Origin: CADEED01 sp964444835 | GTDB taxonomy: Bacteria > Pseudomonadota > Gammaproteobacteria > Steroidobacterales > Steroidobacteraceae | Assembly: GCA_964444835.1 (NCBI GenBank) | Contig: CAYUIT010000009.1 | Location: 42,139-106,138 of the forward strand | DNA length: 64,000 nucleotides | Direction of reading: 5' to 3' | Shown: positions 16,940 through 24,920 of the stretch, one piece after another | Numbering within the stretch: the stretch's first letter is position 1 | Layout of the letters: every line of letters begins with the position of its first letter | Translations under genes and position numbers: made by a program | The notes under the pieces: model-generated | What the model was told of the DNA's origin: nothing | Database searches by the model: none | What the model saw: the letters and a program-made list of their open reading frames with translations, nothing else

Positions 16940-18499
16940 ATGCCGGCACAGTTCACCGCACTCGATTGGACGATCGTCGCGCTGTATTTTGCGCTGTTGG
17001 TCGTCACCGGGATTTGGTTCACGCGTTTTGAGGCACGGACCGCGCGCGACTTCTTTCTTGCGGGTAATACCACTCGTCCATGGCTCGTGGCGGTATCGGT
17101 CCTCGCCACGACGCAGAGTGCTGCCACGTTTCTCGGCGTGCCCGACTACGGCTTTCGTGGCAGCTACACCTATCTCAGCACCTACGCGGGCGGCTTGTTA
17201 GCTGCGCTGTTCGTCACCCACGTATTGGTGCCGCGCTTCTATGCGCTGAAGGCGACGACGGTGTACGAGCTGTTGGGCGCGCGCTATGACGCCACTGCGA
17301 TGCGCGCGGCCGGTGCGATGTATTTGATCGGCCGAGTGCTCGCTGGCAGTGCGCGCATTTTTCTCGCGGCGATCGCGATGTCGATGATGCTGTTCAGCGA
17401 AGTTACGCCGAGCGGCATCGTATGGTCGTCGGCCGCGTTGATGGTCGCCGGCTTTGCGTTTACGTTCTTCGGCGGCTTGCGCTCGATCATTTGGAGCGAC
17501 TTCATCCAGTTCGTCATTTACGTCGGCGCTGCGCTCGCGGTGCTGGTGTTGTTGTGGAATTGGATTCCAGCCTCTGGGAGCGAAATCCTGGCGGCACTGG
17601 CGGAATCGCCGACCGGTGCTAACAAACTGCAGTGGTTAGACTGGCGGCTCGACTGGCGCGAGCCCTTCACGGTGTTTGCCATCGTGACCGGCATGTTCCT
17701 GATCTACACCGCGAATTACGGAATGGATCAAGACACGACACAACGCCTGCTCGCGTGCCGCGATGCGCGCGCGGGCGGCCACGCGCTCTATCTGTCGGCG
17801 GTCGCGGCCATCCCGATCATCTTCCTTTTCGTCTCAATCGGGATGCTGCTTCACATCTTTTATGAGCGCCCGGATCTCATGCAAACGGCCGCAGGCGGCA
17901 CCGTCGCGCGCACCTTCGATGGGCAGTCGATCACGGTCTTCATGCATTTCATCTTGACGGAGATTCCGCCGGGGCTGCGCGGCTTGGTGACGGTCGGCGT
18001 CATTGCCGCCGCCGTCTCGACCATCAATTCCGGCCTCAACTCCATGGCCTCGGTGATCATCCAAGACTTCTATCGTCCGTGGATTGGTCCGCGCCCCGAG
18101 TCGCATTTCGTCAACGCTGGGCGGGTGGCGATGGCGATCGTCGCTGCCGTGCTGTTTGCGATGTCGATCGTGTGCTTTTACTGGCAACGCTACAGCGAAC
18201 TGCCGCTGCTCGAGTTTGCGTTAGCCGTCATGACGTTTGCCTATGCTGGGTTGTTAGGCGTGTACTTCACGGCCGTGTTCACCCGGCGCGGCTCCACCCG
18301 TTCGGTCATCGCTGCGCTCCTCGCAGGCTTCTGCACGATCTTGCTGATGCAGGCTTATGTCGTCGATGCGCTCGGCTGGCCACCGGAGATCAAGACCATC
18401 GCGTTTCCATGGCAGCTATGCATCGGTACGGCGGTGGCGTTTTGCGTGTGTGTAGCCGGCCAACAACCCGTCAAGCGTGCGGCCGACAACAGTGTTTGA
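16940..18499 (+). CDS. Sodium:solute symporter (SSS family), probable amino-sugar importer
   Basis: The 519-residue protein has about 13 membrane segments and the SSS features: an N-terminal ALDWTIVALYFALLVVTG helix, FFLAGNTTRPWLVAVSVLAT, the conserved GGLRSIIWSDFIQ segment, and AAAVSTINSGLNSMASVI in the sodium-site region. In this context it probably imports GlcNAc or MurNAc from chitin or peptidoglycan. murQ follows after 17 bases, so it should be the first gene of the operon. Confidence 0.88.
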   Translation: MPAQFTALDWTIVALYFALLVVTGIWFTRFEARTARDFFLAGNTTRPWLVAVSVLATTQSAATFLGVPDYGFRGSYTYLSTYAGGLLAALFVTHVLVPRFYALKATTVYELLGARYDATAMRAAGAMYLIGRVLAGSARIFLAAIAMSMMLFSEVTPSGIVWSSAALMVAGFAFTFFGGLRSIIWSDFIQFVIYVGAALAVLVLLWNWIPASGSEILAALAESPTGANKLQWLDWRLDWREPFTVFAIVTGMFLIYTANYGMDQDTTQRLLACRDARAGGHALYLSAVAAIPIIFLFVSIGMLLHIFYERPDLMQTAAGGTVARTFDGQSITVFMHFILTEIPPGLRGLVTVGVIAAAVSTINSGLNSMASVIIQDFYRPWIGPRPESHFVNAGRVAMAIVAAVLFAMSIVCFYWQRYSELPLLEFALAVMTFAYAGLLGVYFTAVFTRRGSTRSVIAALLAGFCTILLMQAYVVDALGWPPEIKTIAFPWQLCIGTAVAFCVCVAGQQPVKRAADNSV

Positions 18500-18516
18500 C
18501 AGAGCGAGGTGATGCA

Positions 18517-19428
18517 ATGGCCACCGAATCCACGAGTGCACAGTACGCCGACATCGAAACGTGGTCGGCGAGGGACGCGATCAGCGCGATGGTCGACGGG
18601 CAACTCGCCGCCGTGGCCGCCGTCCAAGCGCGAGTGAAAGAACTGGCCGCCGCGGCGGATGCGGCAGCGGCACGGCTGCGCGGCTCGCAGGGACGATTGG
18701 TATACGTCGGCGCGGGCACGTCGGGCCGCGTGGCTATCCAAGATGGTGTTGAGCTCGGCCCGACCTACGACTGGGGAGCAGACCGCACTGTGTATGCACT
18801 CGCAGGCGGCGAGCGTGCGTTGTTAGCGAGTGTCGAGGGCGCGGAGGACGACGCTGCCGCGGGTGCGGAGGCGCTGCGCGGTGCGGCGCTCAGTGCGCAA
18901 GATGTCGTGATCGGTGTCGCGGCGAGTGGCCGCACGCCGTACACCGTGGGCGCGCTGCGTTACGCTCGCGAGGTGGGGGCGCTCACGATCGGCATCGCCA
19001 GTAACGCGTCGACACCGCTGCTCGACATTGCCGAGCATCCGGTGTGGATCGACACCGGCGCCGAGTTCGTCGCGGGCTCCACGCGTATGAAAGCGGGCAC
19101 GGCGCAGAAGGTGGCGCTGAATCTCTTCTCGACCGCTGTGATGCTGCAGCTCGGTCGCGTATACCGCGGCCGCATGGTGAGTATGCGCGTATCGAATCGC
19201 AAGCTGCGGACGCGCGCGGTGGCGATGGTCGCCGATCTCGCGGCAGTAGCCGAGGACGTTGCTGCTGCGGCACTCGAGCGCGCGAGTGGCAACATCAAGC
19301 TGGCGGTGCTACTCGCACGCGGTGTCGCGCTCGACACGGGCAAAGCTTTGCTTGCCAGTGAAAGCGATGATCTGCGCCGGGCCCTCGCCGCGCTGGAACG
19401 CGGCGCCGCGACTGGGGGCGACCGATGA
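18517..19428 (+). CDS. murQ: MurQ, N-acetylmuramic acid 6-phosphate etherase
   Basis: MurQ cleaves the lactyl ether of MurNAc-6-phosphate to give GlcNAc-6-phosphate and D-lactate. It is a SIS-domain enzyme: the sugar-phosphate loop GAGTSGRVAIQDGVEL, then GVAASGRTPYTVGALRYA, and the catalytic-region EFVAGSTRMKAGTAQK are all present. The ATG at 18517 follows a GAGGTG site; the frame is open far upstream inside the symporter. Length 303 residues is typical. It overlaps the regulator gene by 4 bases (ATGA). Confidence 0.95.
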   Translation: MATESTSAQYADIETWSARDAISAMVDGQLAAVAAVQARVKELAAAADAAAARLRGSQGRLVYVGAGTSGRVAIQDGVELGPTYDWGADRTVYALAGGERALLASVEGAEDDAAAGAEALRGAALSAQDVVIGVAASGRTPYTVGALRYAREVGALTIGIASNASTPLLDIAEHPVWIDTGAEFVAGSTRMKAGTAQKVALNLFSTAVMLQLGRVYRGRMVSMRVSNRKLRTRAVAMVADLAAVAEDVAAAALERASGNIKLAVLLARGVALDTGKALLASESDDLRRALAALERGAATGGDR

Positions 19429-20165
19429 TCACTCGCAATCTGACTCCGAACCGCAAAGACGATACGCCGCTCTATATTCAACTGGCTAACAACCTGCGGC
19501 ATCTGATCGAAACGGGCGAGCTCGAACGCGGGGGCGCCTTGCCGTCCGAGCGAACGCTTTGCGCCATGACGGGCGCCTCGCGGGTGACGATCCGCAAGGC
19601 GATCGAACAGCTCGTCGACGAGGGGCTGCTGCAGCGTCGCCACGGCTCGGGTACCTATCTCGCGCCGCGGATTGAACAGCCCGGCAGCAATCTCACGGGC
19701 TTCACGGCCGACGCAGCCAACCGCGGAGTCGCTGCGGGCTCGATTTGGTTGGTGAAGTCCTTGTCGCTACCGACCGAGGAAGAGGCCACGATCTTGCAGA
19801 TCTCGACGACGACGGAGGTCGCGCGCCTCGGACGGGTGCGGCTCGCAAATCGCGAGCCCCTAGCGATCGAACATGCCGTGCTCCCCGCGCAGCTCCTCCC
19901 GCCGCTCGATCAAATCGGGCAGTCGCTGTATGCGGCGCTCGACGTGAAAGGCCATCGACCCGTTCGCGGCCAGCAACGTCTGCGCGCCTCGCTCGCAACG
20001 TCGGTCGAGGCGGGGCTGCTGTCGATCAAAGAAGGTAGCGAAATTCTGCGCATCGAGCGCCGTACGTATCTGGCCGATGGCACAGCCGTCGAACTCACTC
20101 GCTCCGCCTACCGCGGCGATCGTTACGACTTCGTATCGCGCCTCACCGATGTGGCGGACACGTGA
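19425..20165 (+). CDS. GntR/HutC-family regulator of the amino-sugar cluster
   Basis: The first 75 residues form a GntR winged helix (LPSERTLCAMTGASRVTIRK, then DEGLLQRRHGSGTYL). The rest is a UTRA ligand domain (VARLGRVRLANREPLAIEH...). HutC-type members such as NagR/NagQ sense GlcNAc-6-phosphate or glucosamine-6-phosphate and repress amino-sugar genes, which fits the position between murQ and the NagX-like gene. It overlaps both neighbours by 4 bases. The TGGTNTTAC repeats upstream of the symporter are a plausible target. Confidence 0.9.
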   Translation: MITRNLTPNRKDDTPLYIQLANNLRHLIETGELERGGALPSERTLCAMTGASRVTIRKAIEQLVDEGLLQRRHGSGTYLAPRIEQPGSNLTGFTADAANRGVAAGSIWLVKSLSLPTEEEATILQISTTTEVARLGRVRLANREPLAIEHAVLPAQLLPPLDQIGQSLYAALDVKGHRPVRGQQRLRASLATSVEAGLLSIKEGSEILRIERRTYLADGTAVELTRSAYRGDRYDFVSRLTDVADT

Positions 20166-21229
20166 GCGAGCGCGACGACTCGCTCGATGCGCTGCGCGGC
20201 CTCACCGTGCTCGGCATGGGGCTCGTGAACTTGCAAGGTTCAGCAGCCGCGAGTTTTCCCGCGTTCGTCCACGCGGACTGGCATGGACTGACACCGGCGG
20301 ATTTGGTGTTCCCGTTCTTCTTGGTCGTCGTGGGCCTCGCCATACCGCTCGCCCACGATCGCGAGTCCAGCTCAACTGGGTCCCGCATCCTGCGGCGGAC
20401 GGTGCTGCTGATGCTGATCGGCATCGCGCTCACGTGGCTCATACGACCCAGCGTGTTCTCGGACTTGCGACTCACGGGCGTCTTGCAACGTATCGCGCTG
20501 GTGTATCTCGTCTGCGCTGCCGTCGCGATCGCGCGTCCCGGCTTTCGGCTCGCTGCTCTGACCGCTGCCGTATTGTTAGCAGCGCATGCAGTGCTGCTGT
20601 TCTTACCTGCACCGGGATCGACGACGATCAGTCTCGCGCCGGGCGGCGGTCTGGCAGGCTGGCTCGATCAAGTCGCTCTGCCGGGCCGCGCGTTGCGCGG
20701 CACGTACGACCCCGAGGGTGTGCTGTCGACGCTGTCGGCGATCGCTTCCGGGTTGATCGGGGTCGCCACCGCCCGCTGGCTCGCCGCGCGCCGCGGCGGG
20801 ACAGGCCTCGAGCTCGGTATCGTTGCGGCAGCATTGGCCATCGCCGGAATTGCCGTGGCTTTCAGCATTCCGCTCAACAAAGCCCTGTGGACGCCGAGCT
20901 TCGCGCTCGTCACCGCGGGGCTCGCGCTCGGCTCGTGGGCGCTGCTGCGTGGCTTGTGGCCGCACGTCAGGCGCTCGTCGCTCGCACGTGGCGTCGCATT
21001 CCTCGGCCGCACGGCGCTGACGCTCTATGTGTTGCAGTTGTTAGTAATCGCGGTACTCGTCCGCAAGTTGTCCGACGGTGTACGCATTTGGGAGCATGGC
21101 TTCCACGGGCTCGAAGCCGTCGGCCTATCGCCGAGCTGGGCTTCTTTGGGATTCGCCGTGCTCGCCTCGGCGATCTGTATCGCGTTGCTCGCGCCCTTGG
21201 CACGGCGCGGCTGGATGTTACGCGCGTAG
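20162..21229 (+). CDS. nagX: NagX-like inner-membrane acyltransferase (DUF1624/DUF5009)
   Basis: The GTG start overlaps the regulator stop (GTGA). The protein opens with the family signature RDDSLDALRGLTVLGMGLVN and NADLVFPFF-like PADLVFPFFLVVVGLAIPL, then about ten hydrophobic segments with VLQRIALVYL and a late FLGRTALTLYVLQ. It belongs with heparan-alpha-glucosaminide N-acetyltransferase-like proteins. Such genes (nagX) accompany GlcNAc utilisation genes in several proteobacteria, but their exact substrate is unclear. It converges with nagA, overlapping it by 12 bases. Confidence 0.85.
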   Translation: MSERDDSLDALRGLTVLGMGLVNLQGSAAASFPAFVHADWHGLTPADLVFPFFLVVVGLAIPLAHDRESSSTGSRILRRTVLLMLIGIALTWLIRPSVFSDLRLTGVLQRIALVYLVCAAVAIARPGFRLAALTAAVLLAAHAVLLFLPAPGSTTISLAPGGGLAGWLDQVALPGRALRGTYDPEGVLSTLSAIASGLIGVATARWLAARRGGTGLELGIVAAALAIAGIAVAFSIPLNKALWTPSFALVTAGLALGSWALLRGLWPHVRRSSLARGVAFLGRTALTLYVLQLLVIAVLVRKLSDGVRIWEHGFHGLEAVGLSPSWASLGFAVLASAICIALLAPLARRGWMLRA

Positions 21230-22360
21230 CGCGGCGCCGCCGATCCAAGTACTAACGACTCGCGCCTCGGCGTCGAGGAGTACGAAATCGGCGCGCAAGC
21301 CTGCGCGGATCTCGCCTAGCGAACGCTCGAGCCGCAGCGCGAGTGCAGGTGAACGCGATGCCAGCCGCACACTGGTCGCAAGATCGATGCTCAAGTAGTG
21401 CATCGCGTTACGCACCGCAGTGGCCATGTCGAGCGTCGAGCCTGCGAGTGTGCCATCCACCGCGGCGCATCGGCCCTGTTCGACGAGGATGCGCCGCCCA
21501 CCCAACATGAACTCCGACAGCACAGAACCGACCGGTGGCATTGCGTCCGTCACTAACACGAATCGATCCGGGCCTTTCGCCGCTAACGCGACGCGCATTG
21601 CGGCGGGGTGAACATGGTGCCCGTCGCAAATAACTCCAACCCAAGCCTGCGGCGCATCGAGTGCGGCACCGACAGCACCCGGCGCACGCGCCATCAACGG
21701 CGACATCGCGTTATAGAGATGGGTGAAGCCAGCGAGCCCTTCGACGAGACTCGCCGCCATCTGCTCGTAACTGGCAGCCGTGTGGCCCGCCGCGACTACC
21801 ACACCGTGCTGCGTCAGCGATTGCACGGCCCCCGGCGGCGCGAGTTCCGGTGCCAAGGTGACGAGCGTGACACCACGCCGCAGCGAGGTCAGCAACTCGA
21901 GCGCGTTCGCGTCGAGGGTGCGCAGTTTGCCGGCGTCGTGAATGCCGCGTTTCGCGGCATTGAGAAATGGCCCTTCGATATGGATGCCAAGCACGCCCGG
22001 CACACCACGCTCGATCGCTTGCTCGACGGCACGCATCGCGCGCTCGACGACAGCAAGATCGTCCGAGATCAACGTCGGCAAGAAGGCCGTCGTGCCAAAA
22101 CGGCGATGGGCGCGCCCGATCGCTTCGATGCCGGCCACGGTCGGCGAGTCGTTGAACAGCAAACCCCCGCCGCCATTTACTTGCAGGTCGACGAAGCCGG
22201 GCACCAGATCGCCTAACAACTCGAGCTGCTCGAGTCCGCTCGGACATTCCCCAGCGGGTACCACCGCTCGAATTTCCGCGCCCTCCACGACGACGCAGCG
22301 ATCGGACTCGAACCCCTGCGGGGTGAGGACTCGTGTGGGACGCAGTACGTAGGACTTCAT
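21218..22360 (-). CDS. nagA: NagA, N-acetylglucosamine-6-phosphate deacetylase
   Basis: NagA hydrolyses GlcNAc-6-phosphate to glucosamine-6-phosphate and acetate, the step after the kinase and MurQ. Metal and substrate motifs are clear: PGFVDLQVNGGGG, GIHIEGPFLN, AAGHTAASYEQM with GFTHLYNAMS, GVICDGHHVHP and LVTDAMPPVG. The ATG at 22360 (MKSYVLRPTR) fits the family start and gives 380 residues; the open frame continues upstream without a reason to use it. No nagB deaminase is in the window. Confidence 0.95.
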   Translation of the reverse strand: MKSYVLRPTRVLTPQGFESDRCVVVEGAEIRAVVPAGECPSGLEQLELLGDLVPGFVDLQVNGGGGLLFNDSPTVAGIEAIGRAHRRFGTTAFLPTLISDDLAVVERAMRAVEQAIERGVPGVLGIHIEGPFLNAAKRGIHDAGKLRTLDANALELLTSLRRGVTLVTLAPELAPPGAVQSLTQHGVVVAAGHTAASYEQMAASLVEGLAGFTHLYNAMSPLMARAPGAVGAALDAPQAWVGVICDGHHVHPAAMRVALAAKGPDRFVLVTDAMPPVGSVLSEFMLGGRRILVEQGRCAAVDGTLAGSTLDMATAVRNAMHYLSIDLATSVRLASRSPALALRLERSLGEIRAGLRADFVLLDAEARVVSTWIGGAALRA

Positions 22361-22474
22361 GGCAAGGTGAGCGAGGCACGAACGACGTGCTCGCGAGTAT
22401 GCCTGAAAGCTACGCCGCTTCGAGTTGGCGCATACTATGGGCCATACCGTCTGCCCAGGCCGTGGAGCCGTCAC

Positions 22475-23251
22475 TTGCCGCGCCGAACCCCTGACACGCT
22501 TGCCGACAGCATTCGCGCACTGTGTGTCGCGTTCCCTGAGACCGAGGCATTTGTCTCGCACGGCGCGCCTAACTACCGCATTCGCAAAGGCAAGGTATTC
22601 GCCACCTATGCGGTGAATCATCATGGCGATGGCCGAATCGCGCTGTGGCTCAACATGCCGCGCGGCGTACAACGCGATTACGTCGCGCGCGAACCGCAGC
22701 ATTTTTTCGTGCCACCCTACGTGGGGCCGCGAGGTTGGCTCGGCGTGCGTGTCGACGGCTCACTGGCGTGGTCGCGCGTCGCAGAGCTCGTGCGCATGGC
22801 CTACGAACATACGGCCCCTGCGCGGCTAACGACCCAGCTCGGCGCAACACCGACCGTTCCAGCACCGCGCCGACGCACGAGCGCCGCCGATGTCGACCCA
22901 CGCAACACACCCGCGGGCCGCCGCGTGCTCGCCGCCATGCGCAAGGTCTGCCTTGCGCTACCCGAAACCAGCGAGGCCACCCAATTCGGCCAGCCCGTCT
23001 GGCGGGCCGGAAAGCGAGTCTTCGCGCAGGCGTTTTGCTACGACGGGCGTTGGCGGGTTGCCTTTTGGGTGGGTCGGGAGGCCCAGTCCTGGCTCACTGA
23101 CGACCCGCGGTTCGAGATCCCTGCGTATCTCGGGCACCACGGCTGGATTGCCCTGGACGCCTCGCGACGGCTTTCGCAGCGCGAACTTGGACGCCTTGCG
23201 CACGATAGCTACCGCCATTTCGCCCTGAAACGCATGCTCGAGAAGCTGTGA
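22475..23251 (+). CDS. Tandem MmcQ/YjbR-domain protein
   Basis: The protein contains two copies of the small YjbR/MmcQ double-wing fold. Copy one has CVAFPETEAFVSHGAPNYRI and VGPRGWLGVRVDG; copy two has CLALPETSEATQFGQPVWRA and LGHHGWIALDASR. They are joined by a basic Ala/Pro/Thr linker. Single-domain members of about 115 residues are usual. The TTG at 22475 after GGAG is my preferred start; an ATG at 22367 in frame would overlap the nagA promoter region. Function of the family is uncertain, with DNA binding suggested from fold. Confidence 0.8.
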   Translation: MPRRTPDTLADSIRALCVAFPETEAFVSHGAPNYRIRKGKVFATYAVNHHGDGRIALWLNMPRGVQRDYVAREPQHFFVPPYVGPRGWLGVRVDGSLAWSRVAELVRMAYEHTAPARLTTQLGATPTVPAPRRRTSAADVDPRNTPAGRRVLAAMRKVCLALPETSEATQFGQPVWRAGKRVFAQAFCYDGRWRVAFWVGREAQSWLTDDPRFEIPAYLGHHGWIALDASRRLSQRELGRLAHDSYRHFALKRMLEKL

Positions 23252-23345
23252 CGGCTGGCCAATACGGGGTTGTTCGCCTCGACAGAAGCCTGGAAACAGA
23301 GCATTCTCGCGCCCCATTGGCTTGGCTCGATCCCTGGAGGGGTGC

Positions 23346-24311
23346 GTGACGCTCTTTGTGGTCGCCGCGGCGCTGTTCGTCGCCGCTTCACTGGTCTACG
23401 TGTTTCGTTACCGTGGCGCGTTGCGCTACGACGGTGTCCGCGAATACATCCGCCACGGCTGGCCGATTTTCGCGCCCCTCAACTGCCTGCTGTATCTGTT
23501 CACGCAGAAGCGCGGCCAACGCGTGTTCATGGATCTCAAGGAGTTCCCAGAACTCGCCTCCGTGCAGCAGAACTGGACCACCATCCGCGACGAAGCCATG
23601 CGCTTGTACGAAGGGGGTTACTTCAACAAGACCTCGGATACGAAATCGGGCGCGTACTTCGACGTCGGCTTCCGCACCTTTTATAAGTATGGCTGGAGCA
23701 AGTTCTACCTGCGTTGGTACGGCCATACGCATGAGTCGGCCAAGAATCTCTGCCCGAAAACGGTCGAGATCTTGAAAGACCTCAAGACGGTGAACGGCGC
23801 GATGTTTTCACTGTTGCCGCCGGGCTCACAACTGACGCGCCACCTCGATCCGATTGCCGTGTCGCTGCGCTATCACTTGGGTTTGTCGACCCCGAACGAT
23901 GATCGCTGCTTCATCAATGTCGATGGCCAGGTGCACTCGTGGCGCGACGGCGAGGCCGCCCTGTTCGACATCACCTACCTGCATTTCGCGCGCAACGACA
24001 CCAACACGCCGCGCTTGATCTTGATGCTCGACGTCGAACGCCCGCTGAGCATCTTCGGCTCGATCGTCAATTTCTTCTACCGCGGCTTGGCCGGCCTCAC
24101 AGTCGTGCCGAATCTCGAGGGTGACAAGCGCGGCTTCGCAAATCGCGTGTACTCGGGCATCGCGCCGTTCTTCGAGCGCTCCAAACAACTCAAGAAAACC
24201 AACCGCAAGCTCTACAAGGTCGTGAAGTTCGCCTTCAACGGCATGCTGCTCGTGGTGTTTGGTTTGCTGTTGTTCGGCGCCTATAGCCTGCTGCGCGGCA
24301 TCACCGCCTGA
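23346..24311 (+). CDS. lpxO: LpxO-like aspartyl/asparaginyl beta-hydroxylase
   Basis: A Fe(II)/2-oxoglutarate dioxygenase of the aspartyl/asparaginyl hydroxylase family with membrane anchors at both ends (FVVAAALFVAASLVYV and the final LLVVFGLLLFGAYSLL). The middle has the iron-binding pattern QLTRHLDP (HxD-like), RYHLGLSTP, and FDITYLHFARNDT with the second His. This layout is that of LpxO, which 2-hydroxylates a lipid A acyl chain in Salmonella. The GTG at 23346 follows a strong GGAGGGG site. The substrate here is inferred. Confidence 0.8.
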   Translation: MTLFVVAAALFVAASLVYVFRYRGALRYDGVREYIRHGWPIFAPLNCLLYLFTQKRGQRVFMDLKEFPELASVQQNWTTIRDEAMRLYEGGYFNKTSDTKSGAYFDVGFRTFYKYGWSKFYLRWYGHTHESAKNLCPKTVEILKDLKTVNGAMFSLLPPGSQLTRHLDPIAVSLRYHLGLSTPNDDRCFINVDGQVHSWRDGEAALFDITYLHFARNDTNTPRLILMLDVERPLSIFGSIVNFFYRGLAGLTVVPNLEGDKRGFANRVYSGIAPFFERSKQLKKTNRKLYKVVKFAFNGMLLVVFGLLLFGAYSLLRGITA

Positions 24312-24393
24312 CGTTCGGCGCGGCTGCGCCGCGCCTGCTCCTGTACTGCTTCACAGTTCGTGCGCCGCAGCCGCGGTCGCCCGCGGCATACTC

Positions 24394-24422
24394 TTGACAG
24401 CGTTTGCATTTTTATGCAGAAT
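24394..24422 (+). promoter_or_regulatory. Promoter of the arg operon
   Basis: TTGACA (24394-24399) is followed after 17 bases by CAGAAT (24417-24422), a 4/6 match to the -10. The spacer and -10 are overlapped by two ARG-box-like dyads, so ArgR bound with arginine should block it. Confidence 0.7.
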
Positions 24423-24439
24423 CTCTGCAAGTTTATGCA
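24405..24439. promoter_or_regulatory. Tandem ARG boxes
   Basis: TGCAT-TTTT-ATGCA (24405-24418) is a perfect dyad and TGCAA-GTTT-ATGCA (24426-24439) an imperfect one. Their centres are 21 bases apart, exactly the spacing of paired 18-bp ARG boxes in E. coli. The half-site here is TGCAT rather than the E. coli TGAAT. Confidence 0.75.
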
Positions 24440-24454
24440 CAGCGAATCCGGCAC

Positions 24455-24913
24455 ATGTTGATCGACCACCACCGCGACGCACGCCGCACGACCATCGTGC
24501 GCCTGTTGCGGCAGGCGCCCGTGCGCAAACAACAAGAGCTCGTGCGGCTGCTGAAGCGCGAGGGCTACGACGTCACGCAGAGTTCGGTGAGCCGGGACTT
24601 GCGTGAGCTCGGCGTGTTGAAGGCTAGCGACGGTTACGTCCTGCGCGACGATGCCGAACTCGATGCACGCACGCAGGGAAACTTCGGTGCACTGGTGCAG
24701 TTCGTGCGCGAAGCGCGCACGGCGGGTCCGTCTCTGACTGTCGTGAAGTGCACGATCGGTGCCGCACAAAGCGTCGCCGCAGCCATCGACAAAGCGGAAT
24801 GGCCGGAAGTCGTCGGCACCGTCTCGGGCGACGACACCCTTTTCATCGCAACCGACGATGCGCGCGCTCAAGCGCGTCTACTCGATCGGCTGCGCCGTAC
24901 CTTCGGAGTCTAA
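24455..24913 (+). CDS. argR: ArgR, arginine repressor
   Basis: ArgR is the hexameric arginine-dependent repressor of arginine genes. The N-terminal winged helix shows RRTTIVRLLRQAPVRKQQEL and VTQSSVSRDLRELGVLK (the SSVSRDLxELG signature). The C-terminal oligomerisation/arginine domain has AAAIDKAEWPEVVGTVSGDD with the GTVSGDDT ligand motif. The ATG at 24455 gives 152 residues; the frame is open back to 24404 but that would run through the ARG boxes. It is first in the operon, seven bases before argG, so it should be autoregulated. Confidence 0.95.
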   Translation: MLIDHHRDARRTTIVRLLRQAPVRKQQELVRLLKREGYDVTQSSVSRDLRELGVLKASDGYVLRDDAELDARTQGNFGALVQFVREARTAGPSLTVVKCTIGAAQSVAAAIDKAEWPEVVGTVSGDDTLFIATDDARAQARLLDRLRRTFGV

Positions 24914-24920
24914 CTGCCCC

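Noticed and set aside
18079..18516. Extension of the murQ frame far into the symporter gene
   Set aside because: It overlaps a strong coding sequence in another frame and lacks MurQ similarity; ATG 18517 has a good ribosome site.
24317..24335. GC-rich hairpin after the LpxO-like gene as a terminator
   Set aside because: The stem is strong (GGCGCGGC/GCCGCGCC) but no T-run follows, so intrinsic termination is not supported.
24759..24920. Extension of argG into argR
   Set aside because: Shadow of the argR frame; the argG family start fits ATG 24921.
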